From contig JAADIF010000085.1 of NCBI GenBank assembly GCA_013151465.1, positions 1-28,018 of the forward strand: a DNA stretch of 28,018 nucleotides, written 5' to 3'. The stretch is from Microcaldota archaeon. Its GTDB lineage: Archaea; Aenigmatarchaeota; Aenigmatarchaeia; QMZP01; QMZT01. The notes beneath the pieces are model-generated. The model saw only the letters and a program-made list of their open reading frames with translations, had not been told where the DNA came from and did no database searches. A program made the position numbers and the translations under genes. Below are positions 8,205-16,168 of the stretch, piece by piece. Positions within the stretch are counted from its first letter, which is position 1; each line of letters opens with the position of its first letter.

Positions 8205-8275
8205 CACAAAAATGACGATATGGCCACAAAAATGACAACCGAATGAAAACAGGTTTTGCAGGCCGGTCTGCAAAA
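8205..8275 (+). promoter_or_regulatory. Direct repeat pair and stem-loop upstream of ipk
   Basis: Two copies of CACAAAAATGAC lie at 8205-8216 and 8225-8236, 20 bp apart. They are followed by a perfect 8-bp inverted repeat, TTTTGCAG (8254-8261) and CTGCAAAA (8268-8275), around GCCGGT. The hairpin ends 12 bases before the ATG of isopentenyl phosphate kinase and just before its GAGGG ribosome site. The repeats could be an operator and the hairpin a translation-level switch; the function is inference. Confidence 0.45.
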
Positions 8276-8287
8276 TGAGGGTTCAAA

Positions 8288-9088
8288 ATGAAGGATTTGA
8301 TTTTGGTAAAACTTGGCGGCTCGCTCATAACAGACAAGTCAAAGCCTTACACGTTGCGCGAAGGCGTTCTGAAGAGGCTTGCACAGGAGATTCACAAAGC
8401 GAGAGAAATGTCAGGATTTGATCTTATTGCCGGGCACGGCGGCGGCTCGTTTCCGCATGTTTCCGCTAAAAAATACCAGACGCAGAAAGGGATAATAAAT
8501 GATGACAGCTGGGAAGGGTTTGCGAAGGTTGCAAGCGATGCCGCACGCCTCAACCGTCTTGTGGTAAGCGCATTGATTGATGCCGGCGAGAAAGCGATTT
8601 CTATCCCCCCGTCTTCAGGCGTGATATGCAGAAATTCAAAAATAATTGAATGGGATACAAAAGCCCTTGAAAAATACCTCGAAGCAGGGCTTCTTCCTGT
8701 TCCCTACGGGGATGTTGGGCTGGACGAAGAAAAGGGATGCTGCATCATACCGACTGAAGAGGTTCTGGGATATCTTGCAGAAAAGCTTGGCGGAAAGCGC
8801 ATTATAATGTGCGGAAAGACTGACGGTGTCTTTACGGCCGACCCGAGCAAAAATCCTGACGCAAAGCTCATACCCGAAATAACAAGGGAGAATTTCGATG
8901 AAATCAAAAAATACCTTGCGGATTCCGATGGAATCGCTGATGTCACCGGAGGCATGGTCATAAAAGTCGAAAAAGCGCTCGAGATGTCAGATAAAGGAAT
9001 AGAAACGTGGATTGTCAACGGGATGGAGCCAGATATTCTCAAAAAAGCAATTCTCGGAGAGAAAATAAGGTTCACAGTTATCAGATAG
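8288..9088 (+). CDS. ipk: Isopentenyl phosphate kinase
   Basis: A 266-residue amino-acid-kinase-fold enzyme that phosphorylates isopentenyl phosphate to isopentenyl diphosphate, the final step of archaeal mevalonate routes. Motifs: VKLGGSLITDKSK at residues 7-19, GHGGGSFPH at 49-57 with the conserved His typical of these kinases, CGKTDGVFTADP near 178 and ADVTGGMVIKV near 217-227. The length is normal. It lies 1 kb downstream of the mevalonate operon, with its own upstream region (repeats plus hairpin) and a GAGGG site six bases before the ATG, so it is probably transcribed separately from, but for the same pathway as, 2905-5961. Confidence 0.93.
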   Translation: MKDLILVKLGGSLITDKSKPYTLREGVLKRLAQEIHKAREMSGFDLIAGHGGGSFPHVSAKKYQTQKGIINDDSWEGFAKVASDAARLNRLVVSALIDAGEKAISIPPSSGVICRNSKIIEWDTKALEKYLEAGLLPVPYGDVGLDEEKGCCIIPTEEVLGYLAEKLGGKRIIMCGKTDGVFTADPSKNPDAKLIPEITRENFDEIKKYLADSDGIADVTGGMVIKVEKALEMSDKGIETWIVNGMEPDILKKAILGEKIRFTVIR

Positions 9089-9091
9089 GCA

Positions 9092-9098
9092 TTTAAAA
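9092..9098 (+). promoter_or_regulatory. TATA-like box for the HAD gene at 9120 (leaderless)
   Basis: TTTAAAA is centred 25 bases before the ATG at 9120, the distance at which an archaeal TATA box would place the transcript start on the ATG itself. No ribosome-binding sequence precedes the ATG. Confidence 0.45.
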
Positions 9099-9119
9099 TT
9101 CATATCATATTCTTTACGT

Positions 9120-9923
9120 ATGAGTAACAGAGTAATTAATACTTACGCTGCGCTATGCAGTGAAGGTTATCAGGTATCACCTGCGAACATGGCAATGAGT
9201 TTTTATCGTGCTTCAGTAGAAGGCAAATCCATAGTATCTGACGTTGACAGGACAATAACAACAAAAACGACAGGCTTTGAGTTTATAAAGGCATTGAAGG
9301 AAGAAGGAATATTTGACAAGAAAGTACATGATGAATTCGTAAAGAAACTTGATGAATACAGAAAAAGGAACTATCATCAGGACTGGATGGTAGAAGTCCT
9401 TGCTAATTCATACTCAGAGGGACTTAAAAATCAGGATTTTGAAAAAGTTTATGGCGTCGCAAAGGAAATTGTCCAGGATATGGAATTTCTTCCCGGCGCA
9501 GAAGAAACGATAAGAAAGCTCGGGGAAGATGGATACATGCTTTTTGTGCTTTCAGCAAGCCCGCATGAGGTAGTTTATGCTCTCGCCCAAAAGCTGAGCG
9601 GCGGTGCGGATTTCATCCATCTGATAGGGTTTGCGGTGCCTCTCAAAGAAGACGGCGATAAGCTAATTTATACCGGAGAAAAGCCGTTAAAAGATTTCTA
9701 CATGACGAGCACGAAAAAGGGGGATCTTGTAGCCCTGACAGGACCGCACATTGCGGCGGTTGGCGATTCTCTTGGAGATGAGAACATGCTTCTGGCTGTT
9801 AAGGAAAGCGGCGGAAAGGCGATAGTCGCAAATCCCAAAGAAAATTTCATAGAAGTTGCAAAAAGTCACGGTTTTCATGTCATAGAGAAAGAGGAATTTC
9901 CGTCTTATGAATCCATAATTTAG
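9120..9923 (+). CDS. HAD-superfamily phosphatase, phosphoserine phosphatase-like (IB)
   Basis: A 267-residue protein with all HAD motifs: SDVDRTIT at about 39-46 (DxDxT), LSASP near 145 (motif II), a conserved Lys region and AVGDSLGDENML near 217 (motif IV). The helical cap (60-130) resembles the IB group that includes phosphoserine phosphatases. An N-terminal extension of about 35 residues precedes motif I. The gene looks leaderless. It is the fourth HAD protein in 4 kb, next to isopentenyl phosphate kinase; a role in removing phosphate from isoprenoid or phospholipid intermediates is possible but unproved. Confidence 0.85.
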   Translation: MSNRVINTYAALCSEGYQVSPANMAMSFYRASVEGKSIVSDVDRTITTKTTGFEFIKALKEEGIFDKKVHDEFVKKLDEYRKRNYHQDWMVEVLANSYSEGLKNQDFEKVYGVAKEIVQDMEFLPGAEETIRKLGEDGYMLFVLSASPHEVVYALAQKLSGGADFIHLIGFAVPLKEDGDKLIYTGEKPLKDFYMTSTKKGDLVALTGPHIAAVGDSLGDENMLLAVKESGGKAIVANPKENFIEVAKSHGFHVIEKEEFPSYESII

Positions 9924-9966
9924 TTATATTAGCAAAGCGTGTCTGCAATAAGATAGATGACTTGGA

Positions 9967-10197
9967 ATGATTTATCGTTTTTGATATTATTACATTAATT
10001 CTTCTTTCAGGATGCGTTTCTGTCATGAAGAAGGCAGAAAGCAACGATGCGCAAACGGCAAAAGATGCATTTTCCACCAGTCAGGCGATGATAACAGCGT
10101 GGAATGCCCGTTCGGAAGGCACAACGATCCGTATCCCGGAAAATGCGGGCGCTACGTCGATGGGTATGGGAACGGCATATGCGACCTCAGCGAATGA
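9967..10197 (+). pseudogene. Frameshifted small Cys-containing lipoprotein
   Basis: Two overlapping frames look like parts of one gene. From about 9974 one frame gives IITLILLSGC (Cys codon 10013-10015), a hydrophobic stretch ending in a lipobox, then VSVMKKAESNDAQTAKDAF. From about 10085 the frame of 10012-10197 gives ECPFGRHNDPYPGKCGRYVD and then NGICDLSE before a stop, a Cys/Asp/Gly pattern seen at the ends of small redox-associated archaeal proteins. One indel must lie between the two, and another in the T run at 9977-9982, because the nearest ATG (9967) is also out of frame. It is either decayed or badly sequenced. Confidence 0.45.
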
Positions 10198-10218
10198 AAA
10201 CAAGAAAAAAAGGTATGT

Positions 10219-10671
10219 CTATACGATGTATGAGTCCTTCAGATATCTTATCACCTTTTTATTGGTCGGTTCTCTATCCAGACCAAAATCGCTCATCGCC
10301 TTAGGCAGTAGCTCTCTCCATCTTCTTTTCCATTTCGTTTCTTCTATGATTTGTGCAATTATACCTGCATCACTTATAAATCCCATTTCAATAGAAAGTT
10401 GATCTGCATCAATATCTCTATGAGTATAATCTCCCAGTCCTTTCCGATATCCACTAAACATGTCCATTTCTTTGGCGCAAAACTATTTCAATATTGGTGT
10501 CATCTACCAAACCCGCACGTATTGCCTTGCTTTTAATTCGGTTTAATCCGCCAGAAATTGCATAAATTAATTTTTTTCCATGAAGTTTTTTATTGATTTG
10601 CAGCACACCGCTTTTAATTTTAGAAAAGAAATAATTACTACATATCTCAATATCGTCTTTTGAAACGGAAA
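10219..10671 (-). pseudogene. Broken gene of unknown family
   Basis: Two consecutive minus-strand frames read as one protein. The first (about 10671-10480) begins with no start codon and includes DDIEICSNYFFSKIKSG and ISGGLNRIKSKAIRAGLVDD. The second (10467-10219) includes MDMFSGYRKGLGDYTHRDID, QLSIEMGFISDAGIIAQII and REPTNKKVIRYLKDSYIV and then stops. Switching frames at the AAAA run at 10479-10482 joins them smoothly (one base too many). With no start and one frameshift it is probably a remnant. No family is recognised. It ends just before the divergent gene at 10681. Confidence 0.5.
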
Positions 10672-10680
10672 GGGGAATAA

Positions 10681-11271
10681 ATGAGGGATTTGAAGCGCTC
10701 TGATGATTATGTAGGCAGGTTTGCCAACCTTTCCCATGACGAGGGGCTTTATGTTCTTAATGATATGATTCTGGACGGCGGTATTTATACCTCAAAACCT
10801 TCCCGAAGACGCCATGAAATCCTGCAAGCTACCAAAACATACACAAAATCCAACTATGTAGTCAAACTACAGCCGGATATATACGTATCAGGAGAGCTTG
10901 ATGTTTTTGGGTATAGCCGTAGAGGGAAGTATCCCTTTATAACAGAAGTCAAGGAAAGGAACGGAAAAGGAAGAGCGAAGGACCAGATGGGAAAGTTTGC
11001 TTATTTGGCGGCAAACCCCTCGTACAAGATTCATAACGCGCCTGAAGAGCTTCGCATTTTTATAAAAGTGATACGCGAAAGAAGGAGGCCCTTGCTGTTT
11101 TATTTCTCTATAAAAAATGCAATTCTCGTTAATGTTACATCCAACGTTCCGTTTTTCGATAAATCGTGGTTTGAACATCTGGAAAGCTCCAAATTCCGTG
11201 CAATAGTAGAGGATTACGAAAAGTTCAGGGAAACCTATCAGGGTGAAGAGTTTCTGTTAAACGCTTCGTAA
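10681..11271 (+). CDS. Hypothetical protein with a PD-(D/E)XK nuclease-like signature
   Basis: A 196-residue protein of unknown family. Around residues 70-95 it reads SGELDVFGY, about ten residues, then FITEVKERNGKGRAKDQMGKF. The spacing of Asp in 'ELDV' to 'EVK' is that of the PD-(D/E)XK nuclease core, with a Lys/Gln helix after it. A basic N-terminus (SKPSRRRHEI) could bind nucleic acid. No membrane segment. AAGGGG lies before the ATG. It lies between a broken gene and uvrA, in the same orientation as uvrA. The nuclease assignment rests on this motif only; a non-enzymatic relative is possible. Confidence 0.6.
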   Translation: MRDLKRSDDYVGRFANLSHDEGLYVLNDMILDGGIYTSKPSRRRHEILQATKTYTKSNYVVKLQPDIYVSGELDVFGYSRRGKYPFITEVKERNGKGRAKDQMGKFAYLAANPSYKIHNAPEELRIFIKVIRERRRPLLFYFSIKNAILVNVTSNVPFFDKSWFEHLESSKFRAIVEDYEKFRETYQGEEFLLNAS

Positions 11272-11290
11272 GAATGGTCTTCCCAACAAA

Positions 11291-11297
11291 TTTATAG
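11291..11297 (+). promoter_or_regulatory. TATA-like box of uvrA
   Basis: TTTATAG is centred about 24 bases before the uvrA ATG and no ribosome site follows it, so the transcript probably begins at or next to the start codon. Confidence 0.45.
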
Positions 11298-11317
11298 CAA
11301 AATGCCTATATCATCCC

Positions 11318-14134
11318 ATGGCTTCGGATATTGTGGTGAAGGGGGCAAGAGAGCATAACCTGAAAAACATAGACGTTGGCATACCGCGCGGAAAGTTTGT
11401 CGTGATAACAGGCCTTTCCGGCTCCGGCAAGTCGACGCTTGCATTCGACACGCTTTATGCCGAAGGCCAGAGGCGCTATGTGGAGTCGCTTTCCGCCTAC
11501 GCAAGGCAGTTTCTTGGGCTCATGAACAAGCCGGACGTTGATTCCATCGAGGGGCTTTCGCCTGCAATCTCAATAGAGCAGAAGTCATCATCGCACAACC
11601 CCCGCTCAACCGTCGGGACGACGACGGAAATTTACGATTATTACCGCCTTCTTTTTGCCCGCATAGGCATCCCCCACTGCCCAAAGCACGGGGAAAAGAT
11701 TCAGGCGCGCTCCCCCGAATCCATCATGAGCCAGATTGAAAAGGATTCTGAGGGGGAGACGATAACGGTGCTTGCGCCTATTGTGCGCCAGAAGAAGGGG
11801 ACGCACGAAATGCTCATTGAGAACCTGAACAAAGACGGGTACACGCGCGCAAGAGTTGACGGAAAAATAGTAAGGACAGATGAAAAGGTTTCTCTTGAGC
11901 GCTACAAAAAACACGACATATATATAGTGCTTGGCAGATTTTCGGCATCTGACAGGGCGCGGCTTGCCGAGGCGGTCGAGGAGTCGATAAGAAAGGCAGA
12001 GGGGCTTGTCAATGTCTTGGCGGAAGATGGGAAAGAAAAACTTTACTCTTCAAAAATGGCATGTCCTGTATGCGCTGTATGCGGAGAGACGTTTGAAGAG
12101 CTTCAGCCGCGCATGTTCTCTTTCAACTCGCCTTTTGGCGCATGCGAGGCGTGCCACGGGCTTGGCATACGCATGGAATTTGACGAGGACCTGATAATTC
12201 CAGATAAATCCCTCTCAATTGCAGAAGGCGCAATGGCCATATACAGGAACCATGTTGACGGCTGGAGAGTGCAGAATCTTGCGCAGGTTGCAAAATATCT
12301 TGGCTTTGACGCACTCACACCCATAAAAGATCTAACAAAGGAGCAGTATGATGCGCTCATGCACGGCCTTGATGATGAAATAAGGTTTGTCCTAAAGTCA
12401 AAGGATGGCGGCTCATCTTACACATACACGGGAACATGGGAAGGCGTAATCCCGCAGGCAGAGCGCATCTACCAGAAGACGGAATCGGAATGGAGAAAAA
12501 AGGAACTCTCAAAGTTCATGAGAACGCTTCCCTGCCCTGCCTGCAGGGGCAGGCGGCTTAAGGAGAAGGTCCTTCATGTAAAGATTGCAGGAAAATCCAT
12601 AATGGACATAACAGATATGCCCATAAAGGATGAGCTTGAATTTTTCAGAAACCTAAAGCTTTCAAAAAAGGATGAGGAGATAGCAAGGCAGATATTAAAG
12701 GAGATAAAGCAGCGCCTGAAATTCCTTTCGGATGTGGGGCTTTCATACCTTTCGCTTTCGCGCTCATCTGATACGCTCTCGGGAGGCGAAGCCCAAAGGA
12801 TACGCCTTGCAACGCAGATAGGCACAAACCTTACTGGCGTGCTGTATATCCTCGATGAGCCAAGCATAGGGCTCCACCAGCGCGACAACCAAAAGCTTAT
12901 CCGCACGCTAAAGCGCCTGCGTGACCTTGGGAACACCCTTGTCGTGGTCGAGCATGACGAGGAGACGATAAGAAGCGCTGACCACGTGATAGACATGGGC
13001 CCCGGCGCGGGTGTGCATGGAGGAAGGATTGTTGCGCAAGGCACGCCCAAAGAAATCGAGAAAAATGCTGCCTCCCTTACGGGAAAATACCTTTCAGGAA
13101 AGCTCAAGATAGAGGTTCCCAAAAAGAGGAGAAAGCCGGACGGATATATAGAGATAGCAGGCGCAGAAGAGCATAACCTGAAAAACATAACAGTAAGGTT
13201 TCCCCTGCGCGTCTTTACATGCATAACCGGCGTTTCCGGCTCGGGAAAGTCAACGCTTGTATATGACATCCTTCATCCTGCGCTGAAAAAGGAAATTGGA
13301 AAAGAAAAGGCAAAAAGTGGAAAATACGAAACGATAACGATAAAAGGGAAGGCGGACAGGGTCATAGTGATTGACCAAAGCCCCATAGGAAGGACGCCAA
13401 GAAGCAATCCTGCAACGTATATCAAGGTGTTTGATGATATCCGCGCGCTTTTTGCCCGGACAAAAGAGGCAAAGCTTCGGGGATATAAGCCGGGAAGGTT
13501 CTCATTCAACGTTGCTGGCGGAAGGTGCGAAGCGTGCAGAGGCGATGGGGTCATAAAGATAGAGATGAACTTTCTTCCGGATGTGTATATTGAATGCGAA
13601 GAGTGTAAGGGGAAAAGGTATAACAGGGAAACGCTTGAAGTGTTATACAAAGGAAAGAACATAGCGGACGTCCTGAAGATGACGGTCGAGGAGGCGCTTT
13701 CCTTTTTTGACAGCATACCTTCGATAAAGCGCAAGCTGAAGACGCTTGCAGACGTCGGGCTTGGCTACATAGAGCTTGGCCAGCCGGCAACAACGCTCTC
13801 CGGGGGCGAAGCGCAGAGGATAAAGCTTACAAGGGAGCTTTCAAAGCGCCACACGGGAAATACTGTGTATCTTCTTGACGAGCCGACTACAGGGCTTCAT
13901 TTCGATGACATAAAAAAGCTGCTTTCTGTGCTAAGCCGCCTTGTGGACAAGGGAAACACGGTCATAGTGATTGAGCATAATCTTGATGTCGTAAAGTCGG
14001 CAGACCACATCATTGACCTTGGCCCCGAAGGCGGGGATGAAGGAGGCAGAATTGTTGCACAAGGCACGCCGGAAGATGTTGCAAAAAGCAGGGACAGTTA
14101 CACAGGACATTTTCTTAAAAGCTCCCTGAAGTAG
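11318..14134 (+). CDS. uvrA: Excinuclease ABC subunit A
   Basis: A 938-residue UvrA, the ATPase that finds bulky DNA damage and loads UvrB in bacterial-type nucleotide excision repair. Both ABC modules are complete: Walker A GLSGSGKSTLAFD near residue 32 and GVSGSGKSTLVYD near 640, and two LSGGEAQRI signatures. Zinc-finger cysteines are seen in CPVCAVCGETFEEL with CEACHGLG, in PCPACRGRR and in CEACRGDG with CEECKGKRY. Length equals that of bacterial UvrA. The system is of bacterial origin in archaea by established knowledge. uvrC follows 330 bases after the end and uvrB lies 5.5 kb downstream, all on the plus strand. Confidence 0.97.
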   Translation: MASDIVVKGAREHNLKNIDVGIPRGKFVVITGLSGSGKSTLAFDTLYAEGQRRYVESLSAYARQFLGLMNKPDVDSIEGLSPAISIEQKSSSHNPRSTVGTTTEIYDYYRLLFARIGIPHCPKHGEKIQARSPESIMSQIEKDSEGETITVLAPIVRQKKGTHEMLIENLNKDGYTRARVDGKIVRTDEKVSLERYKKHDIYIVLGRFSASDRARLAEAVEESIRKAEGLVNVLAEDGKEKLYSSKMACPVCAVCGETFEELQPRMFSFNSPFGACEACHGLGIRMEFDEDLIIPDKSLSIAEGAMAIYRNHVDGWRVQNLAQVAKYLGFDALTPIKDLTKEQYDALMHGLDDEIRFVLKSKDGGSSYTYTGTWEGVIPQAERIYQKTESEWRKKELSKFMRTLPCPACRGRRLKEKVLHVKIAGKSIMDITDMPIKDELEFFRNLKLSKKDEEIARQILKEIKQRLKFLSDVGLSYLSLSRSSDTLSGGEAQRIRLATQIGTNLTGVLYILDEPSIGLHQRDNQKLIRTLKRLRDLGNTLVVVEHDEETIRSADHVIDMGPGAGVHGGRIVAQGTPKEIEKNAASLTGKYLSGKLKIEVPKKRRKPDGYIEIAGAEEHNLKNITVRFPLRVFTCITGVSGSGKSTLVYDILHPALKKEIGKEKAKSGKYETITIKGKADRVIVIDQSPIGRTPRSNPATYIKVFDDIRALFARTKEAKLRGYKPGRFSFNVAGGRCEACRGDGVIKIEMNFLPDVYIECEECKGKRYNRETLEVLYKGKNIADVLKMTVEEALSFFDSIPSIKRKLKTLADVGLGYIELGQPATTLSGGEAQRIKLTRELSKRHTGNTVYLLDEPTTGLHFDDIKKLLSVLSRLVDKGNTVIVIEHNLDVVKSADHIIDLGPEGGDEGGRIVAQGTPEDVAKSRDSYTGHFLKSSLK

Positions 14135-14147
14135 GTCTTCGCGAAAG

Positions 14148-14156
14148 CTTAATAAG
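14148..14156 (+). promoter_or_regulatory. TATA-like box of the small membrane protein gene
   Basis: CTTAATAAG lies 28 bases (centre) before the ATG at 14180. No ribosome site is seen. Confidence 0.35.
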
Positions 14157-14179
14157 CAGCCTTCGGGAAATAACTATTC

Positions 14180-14431
14180 ATGAGGAATGCGCTTTTATTA
14201 TATCCGTCAATTCTTGCGGCTGTATTGTTCCTTTCGGTAGTTGTGATGCTTCCTGTAGGGAGCAAGACCTCCGGCATGCTGACGGCGCAGGAGCAGGGAA
14301 ATGTCATAGCGCTTTTCTGGTTCGGTGTTCTTGTCTTCATGACGGTTGTATATATCGCTGTCACAAAAAGCCACGAAAACAGGGCGAAGAAGGCAAGAAG
14401 AAGGCCGCCTGTGATAAGAGCGGAAGGTTAA
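14180..14431 (+). CDS. Small two-helix membrane protein
   Basis: An 83-residue protein with two hydrophobic segments: about residues 4-26 (LLLYPSILAAVLFLSVVVML) and about 43-62 (VIALFWFGVLVFMTVVYIAV). They are joined by a short polar loop, and a strongly basic tail (ENRAKKARRRPP) should stay in the cytoplasm. No family is recognised. It sits alone between uvrA and uvrC with 45 and 31 base gaps, so it may be co-transcribed, but it has a TATA-like box of its own. No link to DNA repair can be shown. Confidence 0.7.
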   Translation: MRNALLLYPSILAAVLFLSVVVMLPVGSKTSGMLTAQEQGNVIALFWFGVLVFMTVVYIAVTKSHENRAKKARRRPPVIRAEG

Positions 14432-14434
14432 CTG

Positions 14435-14441
14435 CTTAAAG
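14435..14441 (+). promoter_or_regulatory. TATA-like box of uvrC
   Basis: CTTAAAG is centred 25 bases before the uvrC ATG at 14463; the intervening bases hold no ribosome site, which fits a leaderless transcript. Confidence 0.45.
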
Positions 14442-14462
14442 CCCGCATCCCAATTCTATTCC

Positions 14463-16010
14463 ATGATGCCAGACATCTCTTCGCTTCCAGAGGAGCCCGG
14501 ATGCTACCTTTTTGAAGATGAAAACGGAAAGGTCATCTACGTAGGAAAGGCGAAAAACCTGAAGAAAAGGGTCGCTTCATATTTCTCATCATCTCCAAAG
14601 AACCCCAAAACGATGATTCTTGTAAAAAATATAAGGGATGTATGCTTCATCATCACGAACACAGAGACGGGCGCATTCCTCCTTGAGTCAAACCTCATAA
14701 AAAAATACAGGCCCCGCTTCAACATCCAGCTCAAGGACTCAAAGCGCTACGCATACATCCTTCTCACGGATGAGAAGTTTCCCCGGTTTGTCGTTGCGCG
14801 AAACAGGAAGGAGAAAGGCGAATACTTCGGCCCGTTTGTTTCTGCGGAAAAGAGGGACAGGATTCTCAAGTTCACCCGAATGGTCTTCAAAATAAGGACA
14901 TGCAAAAAGCTTCCCAAACGTCCTTGCCTTCGCTACCATATAGGGCTGTGCGGCGCTCCATGCACTGGAAACGTAAGTGAGCAGGAATATATGGAGAGTG
15001 TACGAGGAGCAAGAGAGCTTCTTCGCGGAAATGCAAGCACCCTTTTAGGCAGGATGAAGAGGGAGATGAAAAAGCGCGCAGAAAAACAGGAATATGAGCA
15101 GGCGCAGGTTCTTCGCGACAGGATAATCGCGCTTGAGGCGCTCTCTGAAAGGCAGGTTGCAGAAAGGGTGAAAAAATATGATCAGGACATAATTGCCTTT
15201 GCAGAGGATGGAAAAAGGGTGATTTTCCACGTATTCAACATATACAAGGGCATCCTTTTGAACCGTCAGGAGTTTGAATTTGAAAAGATACCAGATGCGC
15301 TTTCCCAGTTCATCTCGCGCTTCTACGAAAAAAACCCCGTCCCGAAAGAGATAATCGTGCAGGAGAATGTCTTGGATGATGCGCTTTTGTCGTTCCTTGA
15401 AAAGAGGGCGGGGCGCTCTGTAAGGTTAATGGTGCCAAAGAAGGGGGAAAAGAAAGCCCTTCTTGACATGGCAAGAAAAAACATCCTTGCAAAAGAGAAA
15501 AGAAATGAAATTGCCCTTGAAGGGTTGAGAAAGGCGCTGAAGCTTCAGGATGCGCCGCGCATAATTGAGTGCTTTGACATATCGCACCTGCACGGAACAG
15601 GAACTGTGGCCTCGATGGTAAGGTTTAGGGACGGTGAGCCCGAAAAATCCGGATACCGCCGCTTTAAGATGAGAACAGTCAGCGGCATAGACGATTTTGC
15701 ATCTGTTGCAGAGGCCGTGAGGAGAAGGTACAGGCGCCTTCTTGAGGAAAACGAAGAAATGCCGGATCTCATAGTGATAGACGGAGGGAAGGGGCAGCTT
15801 TCTTCCGCCGTCTCAGAGATCCGCGCGCTCGGCCTCAATATACCCACGATAGCCCTTGCAAAAAAGCGCGAGGAGGTCTTTGTTCCGTATTTATCGTTTC
15901 CTCTTAATCTCGGAAAAGATGAGCCGTCATCGCTTCTCCTTCAGCGCATAAGGGATGAGGCGCACAGGTTTGCTGTAAAATATCAGCGCATGTTAAGGGG
16001 CAGAAAATAA
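14463..16010 (+). CDS. uvrC: Excinuclease ABC subunit C, lacking the C-terminal HhH region
   Basis: A 515-residue UvrC, the nuclease that makes both incisions around a lesion. Domains: GIY-YIG (about 5-95; GCYLFEDENGKVIYVGKAKN), a Cys-containing stretch (CKKLPKRPCLRYHIGLCGAPC at about 145-165), the UVR/UvrB-binding motif (about 205-230; EQAQVLRDRI) and the RNase-H-like 5' nuclease (about 365-510; IIECFDISHLHGTGTVASMV, VIDGGKGQL, DEAHRFAVKYQR). Bacterial UvrC is about 600 residues and ends in two helix-hairpin-helix motifs; here translation stops just after the HRFA motif, and no HhH coding is seen downstream in any frame. Either of two adjacent ATG codons could be the start. Confidence 0.95.
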   Translation: MMPDISSLPEEPGCYLFEDENGKVIYVGKAKNLKKRVASYFSSSPKNPKTMILVKNIRDVCFIITNTETGAFLLESNLIKKYRPRFNIQLKDSKRYAYILLTDEKFPRFVVARNRKEKGEYFGPFVSAEKRDRILKFTRMVFKIRTCKKLPKRPCLRYHIGLCGAPCTGNVSEQEYMESVRGARELLRGNASTLLGRMKREMKKRAEKQEYEQAQVLRDRIIALEALSERQVAERVKKYDQDIIAFAEDGKRVIFHVFNIYKGILLNRQEFEFEKIPDALSQFISRFYEKNPVPKEIIVQENVLDDALLSFLEKRAGRSVRLMVPKKGEKKALLDMARKNILAKEKRNEIALEGLRKALKLQDAPRIIECFDISHLHGTGTVASMVRFRDGEPEKSGYRRFKMRTVSGIDDFASVAEAVRRRYRRLLEENEEMPDLIVIDGGKGQLSSAVSEIRALGLNIPTIALAKKREEVFVPYLSFPLNLGKDEPSSLLLQRIRDEAHRFAVKYQRMLRGRK

Positions 16011-16048
16011 ATGCACGACAAAAAGCCCGTTTTTTGGGTTCTGATGCC

Positions 16049-16117
16049 TTTATAAGCATAACATGCCAAATACTCAAAGCGCACATGGAAAAGGCCTCAA
16101 TGCAATAATCGTGAGGC
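16049..16117 (+). promoter_or_regulatory. Promoter and hairpin-containing leader of the zinc-ribbon gene
   Basis: TTTATAAG at 16049-16056 would place a transcript start near 16080, leaving a leader of about 90 bases before the ATG at 16169, far longer than at neighbouring genes. The leader holds a 6-bp stem GCCTCA (16094-16099) with TGAGGC (16112-16117), a 7-codon reading frame starting at 16085 and a T-rich stretch at 16132-16141. A leader-based control or a small RNA is possible. Confidence 0.35.
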
Positions 16118-16168
16118 AGGCAAAAATGCAGCTTTTTCTTTTGTGTTAGAGATTTAGAGGAAAATAAT

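Noticed and set aside
10012..10197. Free-standing 61-residue Cys-rich protein from ATG 10012
   Set aside because: This ATG lies inside the lipobox codons of the other frame and has no start signals; only the later part of the frame looks conserved.
12574..13269. A 231-codon open frame antisense to uvrA
   Set aside because: It is a shadow of the strongly conserved UvrA frame; its product is Ser/Pro-rich and resembles nothing.
16019..16041. Terminator hairpin after uvrC (AAGCCC...GGGTT)
   Set aside because: Only three to five pairs with a G-U, too weak to call.
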